Assembly: GCA_916048095.2 (NCBI GenBank)
Contig: OU696589.1
Coordinates: forward strand, 3,011,948-3,075,947
From: Sacculina carcini
Lineage: Eukaryota > Arthropoda > Thecostraca > Sacculinidae
Direction: 5' to 3'
Length of the DNA: 64,000 nucleotides
Shown here in pieces: positions 57,529 through 64,000 of the stretch. The notes under the pieces are model-generated. The model was given only the letters and a program-made list of their open reading frames with translations. It was not told the origin of the DNA and did no database searches. The position numbers and the translations under genes were made by a program. The number at the start of each line of letters is the position of its first letter. Position 1 is the stretch's first letter.

Positions 57529-57690
57529 GTGGCGGATCAAGAGGGGGCTCAAGATGCTCAGGCCCCTCACACAAATATATTTCCATCAACTGCTCATAAT
57601 CAAGAGGTTTACAAATAGAGGTAAACAAATATTATTCTATATAATCTTTCGATATAAGCATTATCGCAAAGACGTTGCATAATGATGTAT
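57529..57690. mobile_element. Truncated GGATC-end small hAT-like element
   Basis: It starts CAGTGGCGGATCAAGAGGGG; its other end is not visible. The inside matches the element at 38,878 ('CGTTGCATAATGATG' block). Confidence 0.45.
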
Positions 57691-58119
57691 GTACATGACT
57701 AGAGTTGGGAATTATATTTGATCACATAACAAATATTTTTTCACTTAAAATGCCATTTTTGAGCGCAAAAACATAAAATGCCATTTTCACTGAAAAATAT
57801 TGTACCAGTACTCGTATATATTTCTATATGATGCTCCTGGAATTAATATTTGCTGTTAATAATTAAAATTGCACAGATTCAACATGTTATAATACACTCG
57901 AACACTGCATAAAGGTACAATATTAACGCCAGCATCGCTAACAATAGAAATATTGCAACGTTCCTGATAGATTCTTAAGTCTGGACATCAAGATGTCTTA
58001 TATCCCTATTAACTACCGTATGGTTTGTGGTAGTGTTTCAAGTGGCGAGACAACGTGACAACGGAATTCAGAGGGTCTGCAATAACTCGCTATGCAGATC
58101 AGATCGCTCCAAGCTAGGT

Positions 58120-59510
58120 AAACGTGTAATTGGTTTTTTGTGAAGACTGGTTCGTTTCCATCATGTTGGCGGGTTGCGAATATCACGCCCATACCAAAAG
58201 GAACCAATTCAGCTGATGTTGCAAACTACCGGCCAATATCAATTACGCCGATTCTGTCCAAAATATTCGAGCACTTGATATCTTCCAGACTGTCCAAGTA
58301 CCTGGAGAGCAACAATCTGCTGTCGGAAAACCAATTTGCATACCGCAAAAAACTCAGCACGACTGACGCTCTGCTTACTATCACGCATGACCTCCAGCAA
58401 GTGCTAGACAAAGGCAGTGAAGCCTGGATTGTGCAGTTGGATTTCTCGGCAGCATTTGACCGTGTGAGCCACCAGGGCTTGTTGCAAAAACTGAGAAACA
58501 TTGGAGTCGGCGGCCGTTTGCTAAGGGTTTTGCATCAATTTCTATCCAATCGCGTACAACGTGTTGCCATCGATGGAGCATACAGTGGCTGGCAGAGCAT
58601 TGTGTCCGGTGTCCCGCAGGGAAGTGTGTTGGGTCCTATTTTGTTCAGCATTTACACCGCTGACCTGTACACAACCACACGCAACCCTGTATATGGATAT
58701 GCTGATGATATCACCTTGATGGCTGTAATTTCATCTCCTTCGGACAGACCACAGGTGCGTCAAACGGTCAACGACGATCTCAGCAGCGTCCTGAAGTGGT
58801 GTGAGAGGTGGAATATGATGCTGAACACTTCGAAATCTAAATGCTTGTTGGTTTCTAGGTCACGTACCGTTCAGCCTTCACATGGAGCTATCCTCATAAA
58901 TGACGCCCAACTCAACGTGTGTGATGAGCTCAAAATATTGGGAGTACATGTAGACTCAAAGCTGACGTTTGAGAGTCACATTCGGAAGCTAGTTTGTTCG
59001 GCATCGCGGAAACTGGGAATTATAAGAAAAGCATATCGGATGTTCGGTAGCAGCACAATCTCAAAAAGTTGTTTTCGCCGTTTCATTTTGCCAATTCTGG
59101 AGTACTGCGCCCCCGTGTGGTCTTCTGCTGCGGATTGTCACCTCAATCTCATCAACAGAGTTGTTAGAACTTGCAAGTTCCTCTGTGGTGACTTGGTTCT
59201 TGGTGATCTTTGCCATCGTCGAAAGGTCAGCAGCGTGTGCATGCTGTACAAGATCAAGCACAACGACCATCATCCGATGAGCAAGTCAATTCCTGATGAT
59301 TTCGTTGCAGCAAGAAGCACACGGTTTACATCCAAACAGCATTCCCAGTGCATGGCTCCAATTCGTTGTCGTACAAAACAATTCCAACGTTGCTTTCTTC
59401 CGGCCACTGTGTCTACTTGGAACACGTTGAAGGAGGAGGCTTTCTCTCAGAACAATTTGAACAAATTCAAGGCCAAAGTAAATGAAATGCTACTGAAAGA
59501 GCGGAATTGA
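58120..59510 (+). CDS. Non-LTR retrotransposon reverse transcriptase, 5'-truncated
   Basis: This open frame of about 456 residues encodes the C-terminal part of a non-LTR (LINE-type) ORF2. It begins inside the reverse transcriptase: FPSCWRVANITPIPKG, NYRPIS, LDFSAAFDRVSH, SGVPQGSVLGPILFSIYTAD, then the catalytic YADD at GYADDITLM. The thumb and the C-terminal region follow (LGVHVDSKLTFESHI, ILPILEYCAPVW). The upstream endonuclease is missing, and an in-frame TAA at 58,119-58,121 marks where the frame is cut off. The style of the motifs suggests a CR1/Jockey-like clade; the clade is not certain. There is no stop inside, so the insertion is fairly young. The real start is upstream of the truncation; the apparent GTG start is not an initiator. 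Confidence 0.9.
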
Positions 59511-59990
59511 CTGTTGAGTCCTATTAATTGTATATTTATTCATATTTATTGTTATTTATTCATGCTTATTGTTATTTATTTTCTATTTATTTATATTTAT
59601 TCCTATTTTACTCTCTATTTATTACTATTTATTATTGGTTGTTGTTATTTATTAAATTATACTTTTACTCAGTGTTGGCTGTTGTTGTTTATTGAATCAT
59701 ATATATTGTTGTTGCTGTTTATTGAGTCATATTTATTGTTGTTGTTGTTTATTGAATCATATTTATTGCTGTTGCTGTTTATTGAATCATATTTATTGTT
59801 GTTGTTGTTTATTGAATCATATTTATTGTTGTTGCTGTTTATTGAATCATATTTATTGTTGTTGTTGTTTATTGAATCATATTTATTGGTGTTATTGTTT
59901 ATTGAATCATATTTATTTGTGTTGTTGTTACTTATTGAATCATATTTATATTTATTGTTGGATGTTTCTTATTGAATCATATGTATATAA
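59511..59990 (+). repeat. 30-bp minisatellite downstream of the retrotransposon
   Basis: Nine or so copies of a 30-bp unit (core TTATTGAATCATATTTATTG, then GTTGTTGTTG) follow within 180 bases of the RT stop. Before it lies a related degenerate TTATT tract. It may be the expanded 3' tail of the retrotransposon. Confidence 0.8.
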
Positions 59991-61386
59991 TAATAATACA
60001 TACATACATAATAATAATAATATACATACATCGCACATAAATGTACGTCATATTCACATCTTTGGGAATTATTTAACACACATTGCTCAAACGGTGTCTG
60101 TATTGTCACGCTAATAGGGGTTGAAGGGATTCAATATAAAGTCGAATTTTCCGATAAATATATGTTTGATGGGAAGAGCATGTTTGCGTTGCATGTACAT
60201 GCATAATTCAATCACGGGATTAATGCGCCTCGGAGAAAAACTCCCAATTGGCACCCCTACAGTGGTGGTGCCAAAGGGGGCGGTTAGGGGGGCTGAAGCC
60301 CACTCAATCTCAGCCCCCAAACATCCTGATTTTGAACGTTTCGCGCGTAGGTACTAATGTTTCGCCACCGGATATAATCCTGGCGCCGCCACTGCACTCC
60401 CACCTTATCGGAAGGCCTAATAAAGCTAAAACTTTTTAATCGTACTACGAAAATTTAGCCTCCCTAAGGATGGCTCTCCAATGGAATGTAGATAGATACA
60501 TGCTTAAAATTATAATGTTCTACGAAAGAGTCCAAAATTCATACATTATATACAAATCGAGTAACATATGCTTGGGCTTTTAACATAACATATTTGGGCA
60601 TTTTTCTTCACATAATAAAAACATAAAAACCATAAAATTATCACATAAAATTTCCAGCTTTATACATGACTGATCGCAAGCATTTACAACGCTTGCTCTC
60701 GCAGTGGTAAATGTGTGTACATGTTATTGAAAATGCCCCAAGTCATGACCTTCACACGATACCTATCTACTGATACATTTTTCAGCCTTCCCTCCAATTG
60801 CGCTCTGTGTCTGCCACTGAATAGTAACTTGAGCATGTTATTAAATCAGGTTATCTCATGAAACTATCTGGGCTGCCGAATCCACCGCACACACGAGAGC
60901 AATTCACAGAACAGATAGTACGGTTGGGGTTTACGGCTATATTGAGGTTTGATTTGTGTTATGGACAGTGAAGAATCCACATATCAATGCCTTTAACGAG
61001 ACAGAAAGGTGTGCGGTTGATGGCACATGCTGAGATTGAAGGTGGAAGATTAACAGGATGGGCAGCTCACAATATCACTTACTTGACGTCACTAGTGAAA
61101 TATTTGTGCAGCTTTCTAATTTGTATTGAGTCCAGGACAGGAAGTGCTACGTGTTATGCTGCACGGGGTATAATTTGAATCATTTTTCTGGAGTTAGGAT
61201 ATTTCTGATTGGACTCATCATTGTTAATGTTCATATTAATGAGATGTATACACTATATTTGATTATCACTAATTAACACGAATGAGTGAAATACCGCACT
61301 TTGTTTAGTCTGCGAAGTGTGCAAATTCCCAAGGTTTGCAAATATATGGATCACATCAGCAAACATAATGACTGGCTAATACCGCG
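59991..61386. other. Region downstream of the DEG/ENaC gene
   Basis: Contains the end of the minisatellite, the CAGTGGTG element (60,260-60,394) and AT-rich sequence that should include the channel's 3' UTR. No clear AATAAA was found on the minus strand close to the stop. Confidence 0.5.
60260..60394. mobile_element. CAGTGGCG-family small hAT-like element, 135 bp
   Basis: CAGTGGTGGTGCCAAAGGGG and the inverse CCTGGCGCCGCCACTG; the flanking octamers CACCCCTA and CACTCCCA agree at 6 of 8. Confidence 0.65.
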
Positions 61387-62967
61387 TTAGTACAAATAAC
61401 TGTCATCTACATACACAGGCTGGGGTTTCCTCGGAACGAATACACCGATATTATGGTCATTTTGAGCTTTCTTTGTCGGTTTTTCTGCTACTTGCAATGC
61501 ATCTACTGTCACCGCTGTATTCTGCCTTCTATTGCAGATAGAACATAGTATGGTCTTCACAATGCTCAAAAGAAATAATGTCACTTCAATGAAGGAAAAT
61601 AAACTCATTCCAAGCCACAGACCTGCCAGTCCCCCCAATGAGACGATGAAATCTAGAAGGTTTGATACTGAGTACTTAGAGAGAGTGTATTGCAATTCTT
61701 TGAAGTAGACCACTATCTTGAAGCCGTTACGGGAACCTTCAAACGTGCGATATAGAAAGTTTTCACTATAGTGGTCAACAACGCATGATTGCTCACACAC
61801 GAAACCTGCCTTCGAGAAGTCACCGCGGAAAAAGTCTTGGATATTGATGTTGGTGAGTGACTGGTTTGGCGTACACACGCTTATATCTGGCCAAATATCT
61901 CGGTACTGCTGTATATCGGCCGTGAGCAGCTGACATCCCAGACTTTGACGGTACATCAGACCTATGTAATGCACGGCACATGTCTCCCCGTGCACCCGCC
62001 TGGCAGGTCTGTGTGCCGGTCCTGCTAGTGGAACGTCGCTGCACGTCGGACCTCTTCCGATGAGGTCGTAATGACTCTCCGTGCGATCAATATTCCAACG
62101 ATTGATCGATACGTACAACGCCTCGCCGGCATTAACGGTCACTCCCTCACCGTAAATAGCAATGTTAGGCAGGGTGTAGTGGTTGCTCGTGCTGACAAGC
62201 ACTCCTGCTTGTTGTGCTGGTAATGTGCCCAGTGATGTGTTGGAGCCGTGAAAGACAATTTGAAAGCCGGATAGTTGGCCCAGCCTGAATTGCACTATCT
62301 TATTTCCGTAGGTTGTGAAACAGCGTCCTGCCAAAGTGTAAACGTCGTGAAAATATTTCGTACAACATACTGCTGGAATTATCACTGTATAGTCGAAACC
62401 GCAACTTTCAACCATTTGCTCACAGTCGGGCGACAAGTGGTCGAACAGCTCCTTGGAATTGAGTCCTGTGCTCAGCTTCAACTGGTTGTACTCGTGCTGC
62501 AGTGAGCGGAGCGTTTGTTCAGAATATTCCGGTGGTTCAGGACTGAGACTGGTTAGCGCGACCATAGCTCCGATGTAGTCCTTCATCTGGTCGCTGATGT
62601 TCAGCTGATTCAGCCTGGATTCGTTAAACATTCTAGTGCTGCAGAACGTGATCACTGGCAAGGTGAGGTTTGTACCGAAAACAATATCAGTTTCAGTGGA
62701 GGACACGCGATTAATGAGTTGTCGCACCACCAGCTTGTGGAAAGTGAAGACAAAGCCAATTTGTGCTCCGATAAAAAACACCGTCCACATGAACTTGGTC
62801 CATGAGCCTCGACTCTGATGCAAAATTCCCAGGCCGTGAACTGAAGTACAGTGCACAAACCTCTCGAATGCATATCTTATTTGACCTAGCAATCCACTGT
62901 GGTGTTGTGGATTGCCGCCAGCACTGTGTCTAGAGATAGCAGATGATGTAGACATTGTCTTGATCAT
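61387..62967 (-). CDS. DEG/ENaC family sodium channel, single coding exon
   Basis: The 526-residue protein is a complete degenerin/epithelial sodium channel subunit, a trimeric, amiloride-type cation channel of the plasma membrane. Landmarks in order: the N-terminal cytoplasmic gating motif TSVHGLGIL with His-Gly at residues 44-45; TM1 about 56-80; LPVITFC at 103-109, the usual post-TM1 signature; a large Cys-containing extracellular domain; a pre-TM2 segment, SVSNLLDFIVSLGGLAGLWL; the selectivity filter G-M-S at 453-455 within LGMSLFSFIE; TM2 to about 471; and a cytoplasmic tail with KPTKK and PRKPQPVYVDDSYLY. The start ATG has an in-frame TAA 15 bases upstream. The coding part lacks introns, unusual for this family and for this AT-rich, intron-rich region. 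The ligand (acid, peptide, mechanical) cannot be told. Confidence 0.95.
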   Translation of the reverse strand: MIKTMSTSSAISRHSAGGNPQHHSGLLGQIRYAFERFVHCTSVHGLGILHQSRGSWTKFMWTVFFIGAQIGFVFTFHKLVVRQLINRVSSTETDIVFGTNLTLPVITFCSTRMFNESRLNQLNISDQMKDYIGAMVALTSLSPEPPEYSEQTLRSLQHEYNQLKLSTGLNSKELFDHLSPDCEQMVESCGFDYTVIIPAVCCTKYFHDVYTLAGRCFTTYGNKIVQFRLGQLSGFQIVFHGSNTSLGTLPAQQAGVLVSTSNHYTLPNIAIYGEGVTVNAGEALYVSINRWNIDRTESHYDLIGRGPTCSDVPLAGPAHRPARRVHGETCAVHYIGLMYRQSLGCQLLTADIQQYRDIWPDISVCTPNQSLTNINIQDFFRGDFSKAGFVCEQSCVVDHYSENFLYRTFEGSRNGFKIVVYFKELQYTLSKYSVSNLLDFIVSLGGLAGLWLGMSLFSFIEVTLFLLSIVKTILCSICNRRQNTAVTVDALQVAEKPTKKAQNDHNIGVFVPRKPQPVYVDDSYLY

Positions 62968-63018
62968 TGCCTCCTTGTTTTAGATATCCGGAATGTCAAT
63001 CAGCTGGTCGGAATCCTC
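62968..63018 (-). other. 5' UTR exon 2 of the DEG/ENaC gene
   Basis: The acceptor TTTGTCTTCAG at 63,019-63,029 is followed by about 50 bases leading to the channel ATG. This stretch would itself encode EDSDQLIDIPDI and then TAA, in frame with the channel ATG, so it could instead be the tail of an unseen coding exon. With the GTACGT donor and TATA box upstream, a leader exon is the simpler reading. Confidence 0.6.
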
Positions 63019-63854
63019 CTGAAGACAAACCATTTTCCGTAAAGTCGAAGGCACGCAGCTAGCTTACTGCATTGCTTTGCTGAAAATTAATAACAAAAGC
63101 TTTTTTCTATATCACGCTTAACTTCAGGTTCAATTACAAAATATATTCAGTACTAGAAATTTTTGAATAATTCCAGAAAATTATTTAAGTATATATTTCG
63201 TTAATTCTATTCATATTAGTATCTAGTCGGTCATGGTTTACATGCTTTTTCGTGTGTTGAATTTTTATACATATTTCTCGAACATGAACTACATTGAACA
63301 ACTCTCCTCGCATGATAAGTTCTCTTCACTGCCACGTGATGAATAATGTACAGATGTATAGTTGAACAGGAGCGATGCGCAGTAAATCATATAAACAATG
63401 TTGGCGTGTCAACTACGTGTATTCACAGTAGGAAGGAAATTCTATAGTCTTACAGGACATGACATGACCTAGGTCGTGACACGTCATGTCAAATACACGC
63501 GAATTGAAATCAATAGAAAACAACAAATTGCATTGACATAAATTGAAATTAAATAAATATTTAAAAAAGAACATGAATTTTACAAATGCATAACAATACT
63601 AATGAACAACTTACAAAAACAAAGTGACACAGTTTTCAATGCAAACAAATCAAAACGCAATAACGCAGTGCTTCCAAACAAAACGAAAACCCAGATAACT
63701 ATCAGCTATAATAAACAAAGACAAACATAATAAAAAAAGTTTGAAACACAAAGGCACAAAGGCAATGCATAGTAAAGATGGCGTGTGCAAAGCTGAAGTA
63801 CCATTGAAATTTTAGTTTGTTTTCAATTCAAAAACTCGCAAGCTTATCACGTAC
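63019..63854 (-). other. Intron in the 5' leader of the DEG/ENaC gene
   Basis: An intron of 836 bases with a strong donor (GAG before GTACGT at 63,854-63,849) and acceptor (TTCAG at 63,019). It contains plain AT-rich sequence; I see no gene or repeat in it. Confidence 0.6.
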
Positions 63855-63904
63855 CTCAGTCTATACCAGAGAATGACCAGGAAGGAGTGGAGTATTACTG
63901 TGTA
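63855..63904 (-). other. 5' UTR exon 1 of the DEG/ENaC gene (start approximate)
   Basis: The stretch between the predicted start of transcription, about 30 bases after the TATA box, and the GTACGT donor. The start is estimated only from TATA spacing. An ATG at 63,910-63,908 lies just upstream of the estimate. Confidence 0.5.
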
Positions 63905-63927
63905 CAGCATTCGCCACTGTAACGCGC

Positions 63928-63934
63928 TTTTATA
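63928..63934 (-). promoter_or_regulatory. TATA box of the DEG/ENaC gene
   Basis: TATAAAA followed by GCGCG on the minus strand, about 75 bases before the GTACGT donor and 0.97 kb before the channel ATG. Its position and the consensus fit a core promoter. Confidence 0.6.
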
Positions 63935-64000
63935 CTGAGTATACACAGGACAGCGTGTTCTGAACTGTTGCTATCGTAACCTGGCAAGCCGCATGCACAC

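Noticed and set aside
59690..59950. CRISPR-like array, or a hydrophobic repeat protein (LLLFIESY)n
   Set aside because: A plain tandem minisatellite next to a retrotransposon; no unique spacers and no start or family for the protein.

Overview
The window is a piece of an animal nuclear genome, almost certainly an invertebrate. It is AT-rich, has spliced genes with kilobase introns, very many (AC)n/(GT)n microsatellites and many small DNA transposons. A DEG/ENaC channel gene and a smoothelin gene point to a metazoan. The species cannot be fixed from sequence alone; a lophotrochozoan or other protostome fits best.

Most of the window is one minus-strand gene of the smoothelin (SMTN) family, running from about 49.1 kb (perhaps 53.4 kb) down to its stop codon at 2,979. 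I reconstructed sixteen coding exons by hand. Each joins the next in a compatible phase, giving 12,162 coding bases (4,053 residues plus stop) from the first well-supported exon. The protein has three short smoothelin-type Arg-rich repeats, each interrupted by a phase-0 intron at the same place, two giant single exons (6,387 and 3,606 bases) and a C-terminal calponin-homology (CH) domain. The 6,387-base exon carries about seven divergent copies of a 60-110 residue unit that I do not recognise, followed by a long basic disordered tail. This is the most novel element in the window. An ATG at 25,438, with an in-frame stop just upstream, may begin a short isoform.

At the right end, on the same strand, is a complete single-coding-exon DEG/ENaC sodium channel gene (61,387-62,967) with a TATA box at 63,928-63,934 and one intron in its 5' leader.

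The introns and the 8 kb between the genes are full of mobile DNA. They hold an intact IS630/Tc1-type transposon with direct repeats inside its inverted repeats, two full copies of a hAT-like element with perfect 8-bp target duplications, a family of small hAT-like elements with CAGTGGCG ends, pogo/Tigger-like and mariner-like deletion derivatives, a 5'-truncated non-LTR retrotransposon with an open reverse-transcriptase frame, and a decayed second RT fragment. Simple and tandem repeats make up much of the rest. Many long open frames elsewhere are only translated microsatellites and are not listed as genes.

Functionally, the smoothelin-like protein is expected to be an actin-cytoskeleton or muscle-associated protein, and the channel a plasma-membrane cation channel. 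Nothing in the sequence links the two beyond adjacency and shared strand.
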